Shown here: positions 1 to 5,350 of the stretch, one piece after another
Layout of the letters: every line of letters starts with the position of its first letter
Position numbering within the stretch: position 1 is the first letter of the stretch
DNA from: an uncultured Candidatus Pelagibacter sp.
GTDB lineage: Bacteria > Pseudomonadota > Alphaproteobacteria > Pelagibacterales > Pelagibacteraceae
NCBI GenBank assembly: GCA_937897125.1
Contig: CALCPL010000046.1
Coordinates: forward strand, 1-5,350
Direction of reading: 5' to 3'
DNA length: 5,350 bases
Notes under the pieces: generated by a model
The model's database searches: none
Seen by the model: the letters and a program-made list of their open reading frames with translations, nothing else
What the model was told of the DNA's origin: nothing
Made by a program: the position numbers and the translations under genes

Positions 1-39
1 CTCTATTCGTCGGCAGCGTCAGATGTGTATAAGAGACAG
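1..39 (+). other. Nextera/Tn5 sequencing adapter left on the contig end (not genomic)
   Basis: Bases 7-39 match the full 33-base Illumina Nextera read-1 transposase adapter: a 14-base linker starting TCGTCGG, then the 19-base Tn5 mosaic end finishing AAGAGACAG. Bases 1-6 (CTCTAT) equal the last six bases of the standard i5 index CTCTCTAT, which sits just upstream of this linker in a finished library molecule. Genomic sequence therefore starts at base 40. A GTG at 25-27 inside the mosaic end is in frame with the downstream gene and creates a false start that adds five adapter-encoded residues (MYKRQ). The adapter match is recalled from the published Nextera oligo design and was not searched. 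Confidence 0.97.
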
Positions 40-1212
40 ACATTAGAGAGAGCAATTTTAAATTTAAGAGACAATCCAGGATTATCAGTCATGGCTAGCC
101 TTGAACCAGGTGATGAAGCTGGAACATCAAGAGTAGTTATTGATGTTACTGAAGGTGAGTATTTTACATCATCTTCGTCAATAGATAATTATGGTAGCAG
201 ATATACAGGAGAAAATAGAGCAACACTTCTTGGCAGTATAAATAATCTTAGTGGTTTTGGAGATCAACTTTTAGTTTCTGCCACAAAGTCAAATGAAAGT
301 TTCAAACAAAAAAGGGTTGATTATAATTTCCCAATAGGTGCTAGTGGATTAAGAGGAGAAACATTTTTAAGTGAGCTTGATTTTAGAATTGGAAAAGAAC
401 TAGAATCTACAAAAACTTTAGGAGATGCCAAAAATTATGGTTTTAATATCAATTACCCAATTTATAGAACTGTTCCTAGAACGTTTTCAATAAGCACTGG
501 CTACGAAAAGAAAGAACTTTATAACGAAGTAAATAGAGCAGCCACTAGTGACAAGGAAATTGAAAACCTTAAACTAAACTTTACTTTAGAAAACATTGAT
601 AACTTTTATGGTGGTGGCTATACACAAATTAAGCCAGGAATTGTCTTTGGAGATCTAGATTTATCAAAAGTATCAAGCAGTCTAAGTAGTGATAATACTG
701 GAGCTAGAACGAACGGCTCGTTCACTAAGTCAACATTACAAATCACTAGAATTCAAAGACTAACTGATAAAATAACTCTTAATTTTAATGGAAATATTCA
801 AAAATCTAATAAAAACCTAGATAGCTCTGAAAAGCTTATATTAGGCGGTCCATCTGGGGTAAGGGCATATCCATCAGGCGAGGGATCTGGTGATGAGGGT
901 TATAAATACAACCTAGACTTGAAACGTTCACTTGGGAATTATGGGTTGTTCCAAAATATGACTGGATCAATATTTTATGATTATGGTGAAATAGACCAAT
1001 ATCATGACACTACAAATTTATCTGTTAATCAAAATAATTATTCTATTTCAGGTTATGGAATTGGATTTGAGAGCAATATAGATGAGCGTTTTTCATTTAA
1101 AGCATCTTACGCAAAAACACTTGGAGGAAACCCAGGTGAAGTAAGTAAAAAAGATTCAGATGGTAAAGCAGATAACTCAAGGTTTTTATTCAATATTAGT
1201 ATGAAATTTTAA
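40..1212 (+). CDS. TpsB outer-membrane transporter, ShlB/FhaC/HecB family (5' truncated)
   Basis: This is the C-terminal 390 residues of a two-partner secretion transporter, the outer-membrane pore that secretes its cognate TpsA exoprotein. Numbering from base 40, residues 1-39 are the end of the last POTRA domain (LERAILNLRDNPG, then a PG..AGTS.VVIDV pattern), which binds the client in the periplasm. The beta-barrel follows, opening with DNYGSRYTG (about 49-57). Near residue 275 is the L6-loop motif VRAYP followed by SGEGSGDEGY; its arginine (codon 862-864) corresponds to the invariant VRGY/F arginine that contacts the barrel wall in FhaC. FYDYGEID (about 312-319) is another typical ShlB-domain strand. 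The chain ends in a strand closing with a C-terminal Phe, the usual outer-membrane barrel signature. Full-length relatives are about 550-590 residues, so the signal peptide, plug helix, POTRA1 and part of POTRA2 are missing, cut by the contig end rather than by mutation. No cysteines are visible. The client gene overlaps its stop codon. Confidence 0.95.
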   Translation, partial: TLERAILNLRDNPGLSVMASLEPGDEAGTSRVVIDVTEGEYFTSSSSIDNYGSRYTGENRATLLGSINNLSGFGDQLLVSATKSNESFKQKRVDYNFPIGASGLRGETFLSELDFRIGKELESTKTLGDAKNYGFNINYPIYRTVPRTFSISTGYEKKELYNEVNRAATSDKEIENLKLNFTLENIDNFYGGGYTQIKPGIVFGDLDLSKVSSSLSSDNTGARTNGSFTKSTLQITRIQRLTDKITLNFNGNIQKSNKNLDSSEKLILGGPSGVRAYPSGEGSGDEGYKYNLDLKRSLGNYGLFQNMTGSIFYDYGEIDQYHDTTNLSVNQNNYSISGYGIGFESNIDERFSFKASYAKTLGGNPGEVSKKDSDGKADNSRFLFNISMKF

Positions 1213-1214
1213 TG
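1210..1214 (+). promoter_or_regulatory. Stop/start overlap coupling the transporter and exoprotein genes
   Basis: The transporter stop TAA (1210-1212) and the exoprotein start ATG (1212-1214) share one base as TAATG. The 15 bases before the ATG show no purine-rich Shine-Dalgarno run; the nearest AAGG, at about 1179-1182, is too far upstream. Re-initiation by ribosomes finishing the transporter is the simplest reading (inference). The start is well supported because a signal peptide begins directly at this ATG and the next in-frame ATG is only at residue 138, inside the secretion domain. Confidence 0.8.
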
Positions 1215-1286
1215 ATTAGAAAATTATTATTAACAACGGTCATAATATTATTTAGTAGTTTTAACTACTTTATATCTGCTAATGCA
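1212..1286 (+). other. Sec signal peptide of the exoprotein
   Basis: Residues 1-25 have a short basic start (MIRK), a hydrophobic core rich in Leu, Ile, Val and Phe (about 5-21), and an Ala-Asn-Ala cleavage motif (23-25), so the mature chain would begin at Asp26. It is a standard-length leader without the extended N-terminal region seen in many large TpsA proteins and autotransporters. The cleavage site is judged by eye. Confidence 0.85.
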
Positions 1287-4200
1287 GATGCTGTAAGCAG
1301 TACTGCTCTACCAACAGATCCTGTTGTATCAAGTGGTAATGCAACCTTTAATCAAAATGCAAATCAACTAACAATAAATCAAAGTAGTAATCAATTAATA
1401 ACTAATTGGTCATCATTTAATATTGGAAGAAATGCAGGTGTTGAGTTTGTACAACCGAGTGCAAGTTCATCAGCACTAAACCACGTCAACAGTTCTGATC
1501 CAAGTCATATTTATGGAACATTACAGTCTAATGGACAGGTTATTTTAATAAATCCTAATGGAGTTATCTTTAATGGTAGCGCTCGAGTGGATGTTGGATC
1601 AATTATTGCAAGTTCACTTCAAATGCAAGATGCAGATTTTTTAAACAATAATTATGTATTTGAAAAAGATGGTGTTGCAGGAAATATAACAAACAACGGT
1701 ACTATTAATGCATTTGCTGGTGGTGCTGTTGCATTAATTTCTAATAAAGTTTCAAATAATGGAATTATTAGTGCAGATCAAGGAAGTGTTGCGTTACTTT
1801 CGGGTGATAAAGTTACCTTAACTCTAAATGGTAATAGTTTAGTCTCTTATGACATTGATCAAGGTACTTTAGATTCATTTATTGAAAACAATAATGCAAT
1901 TAAAGTTGGTTCAGGACAGGTTATTTTATCTGCAAAAGCATTAGAGCAAATAAGAAGTTCTGTTGTAAACAATTCTGGAACTATTGAAGCTAAAGGACTT
2001 GTAAGTTCTGGTGGTAAAATATTTTTAGAAGGTGATGAAATTACAGTTTCAAGCACTGCTAAATTAGATGCTTCTGGTAAAACGGGGGGTGGTAAAATTT
2101 TAGTTGGTGGTAGCTGGCAAAATTCAGACACAAGTATTAGACAAGCGATTAAGACAACAGTTGAAAGTGGTGCCATACTTGATGCCTCTGCAAATGAAAC
2201 AGGTAATGGAGGAGAGATTGTTGCGTGGTCTGATATTAAAAATTCACAATCCTCAACTAAAGCTTACGGTACCTTTTTAGCAAAAGGAGGAGCAAGTTCT
2301 GGTGATGGTGGTCGAATTGAAACATCAGGTTATTTATTAGATGTTGATAATATCCAAGTTGATGCAAGCTCAACAAATGGTGATGCTGGATTATGGCTAT
2401 TAGACCCATATAATATAACAATTGGAACTAGTGAAAGTGGTACTTCTTATGCAAATTCTTTCACTGCAAGTGCCATATCTAACATATTAGCTTCAGATAT
2501 CTCATCAGCATTAGTTAATAATAATGTCAGTATTTCAACTGGAACTGATGACTCAGGTAGTAGTGCTGGAGTTATTACAGTAAGCAACGCTATCTCAAAA
2601 GCATCGGGAGCTGAAAAAACTTTAACATTAGATGGAAACAGAAATATTGTATTAAATGCTAATATTAGTGGAGCATCAGGTTCACCTTTAAATGTAATAA
2701 TTAGCACTGGCAGTGGAGCTCTTACTGGAGCTTCTAATTTAGTTCTTGAGGGTGGTGATTTAAGTATTGAAGCAGGTGGTGATGGAACTTATTCAGGTGT
2801 ATTTTCAGGAGCTGGAAATCTTACAAAAACAGGTGATGGTACTCAAACTTTATCAGGAACTAATACTTATACAGGAACGACTTCAGTTGATAATGGTGTT
2901 TTAGCCATCTCTAATGCTGCAGGCTTAGGAGCAACAGATGGTGCCACAACAGTTGCGAATGCTGCTGCTTTAAATATCTCAGGTGGAATTAATGTTGCAG
3001 AAGCAATAACAATTTCAGGATCTGGTGTTAGCAATAATGGTGTAATTAGATCAACATCTGGAAACAACACATTATCAGGTCAAATTACAATATCTGCTCA
3101 TGCACAAATACAATCTGATGCAAATACTTTAACTTTAAACGTTGCATCAAGTAGCTCAATTACAGCTTCTAATAAAAACATCACTTTTGATGGTGCTGGT
3201 AACATTACAGTTGCAGATCCTATTGCAACAGGATCTGGAACACTAACTAAAACTGGATCTGGAACCTTAACATTATCAGCAGCTAATACTTACACAGGAG
3301 CAACTACTATATCTGCTGGTGTAGCCGCAATAAGCAATAATACTTCTTTCGGTACAACTGATGCTGCAACAACAATAGCATCTGGGGCTGCTTTAAATAT
3401 TTCAGGTGGAGTTACTGTAGCTGAAGCAATTACAATTAATGGAACTGGTGTATCTTCAAATGGCGCAATTAGATCAACTTCAGGAGACAATACTTTTTCA
3501 GGATTAGTCACTTTAGGAGCACATAGTGAAATCCAGTCTGATGCAAATACATTAACCTTAAATGTTTCATCGGGCAATGCAATTACTGGAACTTATAACT
3601 TAACATTTGATGGCTCTGGAGATACGACTGTAAATGATCCTATTGCAACAGGCTCTGGTACCTTAACTAAAGCTGGATCTGGAACATTACTTTTAGAAGG
3701 TACAAACACTTATACTGGAACCACAACAGTGTCAGCTGGTACACTTACAGTTTCTGGAACTTTAGCGAATACTGCATTAACTGTGAGTAGTGGAGCAACT
3801 TATGATGTTGATGCAACAGATACAATTTTATCAATAGTAGGTGCTGGTACAATTAATTTAGCAGATGCTGCCTTAACAGCTGGTGATGGTAATAATCAGA
3901 CTTTCTCAGGAACTTTTGTAGGAGATGAAAAGTTTACCAAAGCGGGCGCTGGTACATTAACTTTATCTGGAAATAGTAGTAGTTATACTGGTATTATAGC
4001 AATTAGTGCCGGTGATATATCGATTTCTAACGATAATAACCTTGGAAATCCTAACACTATTGATGCGGATAGACTTACATTTAGTGGGGGTGATTTAGTC
4101 GTTACTGGAAATGTAACCTTAAATGCTAATAGAGGAATTACCTTATCTAATGCCGCAACCTTTACAGTACCTTCAGACACCACATTAACAATTTCAGGAA

Positions 4201-5350
4201 TTATTACTAGCTCAGGAACTTTAAATAAAGCGGGAGCAGGTACCTTAACATTAGGTGGGATTAATACTTATTCAGGAACAACTAATGTAGATGCTGGAAT
4301 ATTAAGAGTTGCAAATGCTTATGGTCTTGGAGCAACAGGTAATGGAACTGTTGTTGATGATGGTGCAGCATTAGAATTTTTTAATAATTCTGGAAATACC
4401 ATACAGTTTAGAGCTGAACCTATAACAATTAATGGTACAGGTATTAGTAATGGTGGAGCAATTAGAAGTATTCAAGGAAATAATAAATTTTTAGGAACAA
4501 TAACTATAGGTGCAGACACAAGAATTAACTCTGATACAGAAAGTAATCTTTTTGAAATAGCATCATCTGGAAATATTACAGGTACTGGCCTTGATATAAT
4601 TTTTGGCGGTGCTGGTGATATTAAAGTTGATGATCCAATAAACACTGGATCAGGTGGTAAAGTTACCAAAGATGGATCTGGAGAGTTAGAAATAAGTGCA
4701 GCTAGTAATTACACAGGTTTAGTAACAGTTTCAGCTGGGACATTAACAGCAGCTAACAATACGGCACTTGGAACAATTGCAGGTGGAGTAACGGTTGCAA
4801 GTGGAGCTATATTAAACCTTAGAGAAGGTATTACAGTTGGTAACGAAGCCTTAGCATTAGTTGGTAGTACACTTACCAATGAAACAAGTGCTTCTTGGAC
4901 TGCTGGCTATGGGGGAGGTAACACAAATACTTATCAGGGTGTAATTACTTTAACGGGCAATAGTACAATTAATTCTGACCATGGAACCTTAACAATAAAC
5001 TCTGGTGGAAGTATAACTTCAGCAAGTAATCATAATATTACTGTAGGTGGAAGTGGAGCAATAAATATTAATGATCCAATTTCAATTGGAGCAGGTTCAA
5101 TTACAAAAGTTGGTGGTGGTGTAGTTCAGTTACAACAAAATAATACATATAGTGGAGGAACTGTTTTAACAGCAGGAACTCTTGCTCCATATGCAATAGG
5201 TGCTATTGGAAGTGATATAACATTTAATGGTGGAGCAATTAGACATTACAGTACTAACACTGCAGAGCTTTATGCAAAATACATTCAACCATTAAATGGA
5301 AAGTCTTGGAGAATTGATCCAGGTGGAAACACAGTAAATTATTCCTGTCT
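1212..5350 (+). CDS. TpsA exoprotein: filamentous-haemagglutinin-type adhesin with PATR repeats (3' truncated)
   Basis: The frame is open for 1379 codons to the window edge with no stop. Domains in order: signal peptide (1-25); FHA-type TPS secretion domain with NPNG at 114-117 (about 35-260); Gly-rich beta-helix and the conserved FHA middle segment with GNGGEIVAWS (331-340), ETSG (370-373) and LLDPYNI (396-402); a linker helix/strand block (about 421-500); then from 536 onward seven autotransporter-associated beta-strand (PATR) repeats. Composition is dominated by Gly, Ser, Thr, Asn and Ala with almost no aromatic clusters, as in right-handed beta-helix fibres. No cysteine occurs until the very last codon, which lies in probable adapter. 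It would be secreted through the upstream TpsB and displayed at, or released from, the cell surface. Adhesion is inferred from family. The C-terminus, which could hold a binding or toxin domain or a surface anchor, is missing, so a CDI-type toxin cannot be excluded. Genomic coding probably ends at 5344. Confidence 0.93.
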   Translation, partial: MIRKLLLTTVIILFSSFNYFISANADAVSSTALPTDPVVSSGNATFNQNANQLTINQSSNQLITNWSSFNIGRNAGVEFVQPSASSSALNHVNSSDPSHIYGTLQSNGQVILINPNGVIFNGSARVDVGSIIASSLQMQDADFLNNNYVFEKDGVAGNITNNGTINAFAGGAVALISNKVSNNGIISADQGSVALLSGDKVTLTLNGNSLVSYDIDQGTLDSFIENNNAIKVGSGQVILSAKALEQIRSSVVNNSGTIEAKGLVSSGGKIFLEGDEITVSSTAKLDASGKTGGGKILVGGSWQNSDTSIRQAIKTTVESGAILDASANETGNGGEIVAWSDIKNSQSSTKAYGTFLAKGGASSGDGGRIETSGYLLDVDNIQVDASSTNGDAGLWLLDPYNITIGTSESGTSYANSFTASAISNILASDISSALVNNNVSISTGTDDSGSSAGVITVSNAISKASGAEKTLTLDGNRNIVLNANISGASGSPLNVIISTGSGALTGASNLVLEGGDLSIEAGGDGTYSGVFSGAGNLTKTGDGTQTLSGTNTYTGTTSVDNGVLAISNAAGLGATDGATTVANAAALNISGGINVAEAITISGSGVSNNGVIRSTSGNNTLSGQITISAHAQIQSDANTLTLNVASSSSITASNKNITFDGAGNITVADPIATGSGTLTKTGSGTLTLSAANTYTGATTISAGVAAISNNTSFGTTDAATTIASGAALNISGGVTVAEAITINGTGVSSNGAIRSTSGDNTFSGLVTLGAHSEIQSDANTLTLNVSSGNAITGTYNLTFDGSGDTTVNDPIATGSGTLTKAGSGTLLLEGTNTYTGTTTVSAGTLTVSGTLANTALTVSSGATYDVDATDTILSIVGAGTINLADAALTAGDGNNQTFSGTFVGDEKFTKAGAGTLTLSGNSSSYTGIIAISAGDISISNDNNLGNPNTIDADRLTFSGGDLVVTGNVTLNANRGITLSNAATFTVPSDTTLTISGIITSSGTLNKAGAGTLTLGGINTYSGTTNVDAGILRVANAYGLGATGNGTVVDDGAALEFFNNSGNTIQFRAEPITINGTGISNGGAIRSIQGNNKFLGTITIGADTRINSDTESNLFEIASSGNITGTGLDIIFGGAGDIKVDDPINTGSGGKVTKDGSGELEISAASNYTGLVTVSAGTLTAANNTALGTIAGGVTVASGAILNLREGITVGNEALALVGSTLTNETSASWTAGYGGGNTNTYQGVITLTGNSTINSDHGTLTINSGGSITSASNHNITVGGSGAININDPISIGAGSITKVGGGVVQLQQNNTYSGGTVLTAGTLAPYAIGAIGSDITFNGGAIRHYSTNTAELYAKYIQPLNGKSWRIDPGGNTVNYSC
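1314..1991 (+). other. TPS secretion domain (haemagglutination-activity / FHA N-terminal domain)
   Basis: Approximately residues 35-260 form the domain recognised by the partner POTRA domains. Visible landmarks are TNWSSFNIG (65-73), the HVN..DPS.IYG.L block (91-103), and VILINPNGVIFN (110-121) with the family NPNG motif at bases 1551-1562. ARVDVGSIIASSL (124-136) follows, then two NNG.I.A..G.VAL beta-helix turns (161-197), and IDQGTLDSFIEN with GGQV/GSGQVILSAKA-like sequence (215-243). This order matches the N-terminal region of filamentous haemagglutinin-type TpsA proteins. The boundaries are approximate. Confidence 0.93.
2166..2429 (+). other. Conserved FHA-type middle segment ending in LLDPYNI
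   Basis: Residues about 319-406 hold a block that recurs in many large proteobacterial FHA-like exoproteins: SGAILDASA, GNGGEIVAWS (331-340), FLAKGGASSGDGG (355-367), ETSG (370-373), VDASSTNGDAGLWLLDPYNI (about 383-402). Family knowledge places it directly after the TPS domain, as part of the beta-helix. It is followed at about 421-500 (bases 2472-2705) by a further block typical of this position, with alternating ISN, DISSAL, VSISTG and TLTLDGNRNIVLNANI strands. Confidence 0.8.
2817..2912 (+). repeat. PATR repeat 1 of the exoprotein
   Basis: Residues 536-567 fit the autotransporter-associated beta-strand repeat pattern L.K.G.GT.TLSG.NTYTG.T.V..G.L. The repeat opens a long unit of 141 residues that runs to repeat 2. 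Confidence 0.9.
3240..3335 (+). repeat. PATR repeat 2 of the exoprotein
   Basis: Residues 677-708 read TLTKTGSGTLTLS, then NTYTGATTISAG. The repeat opens a long unit of 140 residues that is the closest copy of the preceding unit. Confidence 0.92.
3660..3755 (+). repeat. PATR repeat 3 of the exoprotein
   Basis: Residues 817-848 read TLTKAGSGTLLLEG, NTYTGTTTVSAGTL. The repeat opens a short unit of 90 residues that lacks the GAIRS-type inter-repeat segment found in the two units before it. Confidence 0.92.
3930..4028 (+). repeat. PATR repeat 4 of the exoprotein
   Basis: Residues 907-939 read KFTKAGAGTLTLSG followed by SSSYTG and AISAG. It carries one extra residue in the turn before YTG compared with the others, and opens a short unit of 96 residues. 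Confidence 0.88.
4218..4313 (+). repeat. PATR repeat 5 of the exoprotein
   Basis: Residues 1003-1034 read TLNKAGAGTLTLGG, NTYSGTTNVDAGIL. The repeat opens a long unit of 147 residues that again contains GTGISNGGAIRS. Confidence 0.92.
4659..4754 (+). repeat. PATR repeat 6 of the exoprotein
   Basis: Residues 1150-1181 read KVTKDGSGELEIS, NYTGLVTVSAGTL. This is a somewhat diverged copy. It opens a long unit of 146 residues in which the usual GAIRS stretch is replaced by SWTAGYGGGNTNTYQG. Confidence 0.85.
5097..5192 (+). repeat. PATR repeat 7 of the exoprotein
   Basis: Residues 1296-1327 read SITKVGGGVVQLQ, NNTYSGGTVLTAGTL. The core Gly/Thr positions are kept but the strand is more diverged. 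The following sequence (FNGGAIRHY, then WRIDPGGNTVNY) is of the kind that normally precedes another PATR, so more repeats are expected beyond the window. Confidence 0.82.
5345..5350 (-). other. Probable residual Tn5 mosaic end at the right contig edge
   Basis: The final bases CTGTCT equal the first six bases of the reverse-complement Tn5 mosaic end, as expected where a read runs out of the insert into the opposite adapter. Six bases alone are weak evidence. The call is strengthened by the complete adapter at the other end and by the fact that the only cysteine codon of the 1379-codon gene (TGT, 5346-5348) lies inside these bases. Confidence 0.7.

Larger units (their letters stand above)
2817..3659 (+). 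repeat. Tandem pair of about 140-residue repeat units
   Basis: Bases 2817-3239 and 3240-3659 encode two adjacent units (141 and 140 residues) that align end to end with one single-residue gap. By hand about 94 of 140 positions are identical. Shared stretches include AALNISGG, AEAITI, IRSTSG, IQSDANTLTLNV and DPIATGSG, and the similarity is also obvious at DNA level, for example around 2967-3029 against 3390-3452. This points to an in-gene duplication younger than the other repeats. Confidence 0.88.

Noticed and set aside
25..39. GTG start codon at 25 giving a seemingly complete 395-residue transporter
   Set aside because: The GTG and the next four codons lie within the Tn5 mosaic end. TpsB proteins are about 550 residues or more and must begin with a signal peptide and POTRA domains, neither of which is present.
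707..723. Perfect 6-bp inverted repeat (GAACGA / TCGTTC, 5-base loop), a possible terminator or hairpin
   Set aside because: It sits in the middle of the transporter barrel coding region, is short, and is not followed by a T-run, so chance is the better explanation.
1859..2176. Minus-strand open frame of about 105 codons, with similar ones at 2447-2707, 2867-3070, 3290-3577, 3983-4183 and 4472-4669
   Set aside because: All lie antisense inside the continuous exoprotein frame. Their Pro/Ala/Val/Leu/Ile-rich translations are what the reverse complement of Gly/Thr/Asn/Ser repeat coding gives, and copies recur in phase with the repeats. No ribosome-binding sites or recognisable domains were seen.
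2817..5192. Regularly spaced similar DNA segments, considered as a CRISPR or other noncoding direct-repeat array
   Set aside because: The similarity follows codon structure, with third-position differences and an intact reading frame, and the translated units match a known protein repeat. They are coding repeats.
1212..5350. Contact-dependent inhibition (CdiA/CdiB) system
   Set aside because: The gene order and family type are compatible, but the C-terminal region that would carry a toxin, its VENN-like boundary and any immunity gene lies outside the window. Nothing visible favours CDI over an adhesin.

Overview
This window is a short, AT-rich contig fragment that carries one two-partner secretion (TPS, type Vb) locus read entirely on the + strand, with library-adapter sequence at its left end and probably at its right end. 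The organism is a Gram-negative bacterium, because both genes belong to an outer-membrane secretion pathway. It is probably a low-GC proteobacterium: arginine is mostly AGA and leucine mostly TTA. A marine or other streamlined picoplankton lineage would fit this composition, but the sequence does not prove it.

Layout. Bases 1-39 are not genomic. Bases 7-39 match the Illumina Nextera/Tn5 read-1 adapter ending in the mosaic end, and bases 1-6 look like the tail of an i5 index. From base 40 to 1212 runs the C-terminal two thirds of a TpsB transporter of the ShlB/FhaC/HecB family: the end of its last POTRA domain plus the whole 16-stranded-type barrel, including the L6-loop VRAYP motif. Its stop codon overlaps the start codon of the next gene (1210-1214). 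From 1212 to the right edge runs the partner TpsA exoprotein, at least 1379 codons with no stop. It has a signal peptide, a filamentous-haemagglutinin TPS secretion domain with the NPNG motif, a conserved FHA-type middle segment ending in LLDPYNI, and then a long Gly/Ser/Thr/Asn-rich beta-helical region built from seven visible passenger-associated (PATR/TIGR02601-type) repeats. The last six bases, CTGTCT, match the start of the reverse-complement mosaic end, so the genomic sequence probably stops at 5344.

How the parts work together. The exoprotein would be exported through Sec, held unfolded in the periplasm, recognised through its TPS domain by the POTRA domains of the transporter, and threaded through the barrel to fold as a surface or released beta-helical fibre, most likely an adhesin. 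There are no gene-free stretches, RNA genes, promoters, terminators, CRISPR arrays or mobile elements. I see no undescribed system. The points worth a second look are the adapter ends, the PATR-repeat stalk on a TPS exoprotein, and the long/short organisation of the repeat units with a relatively recent duplication.
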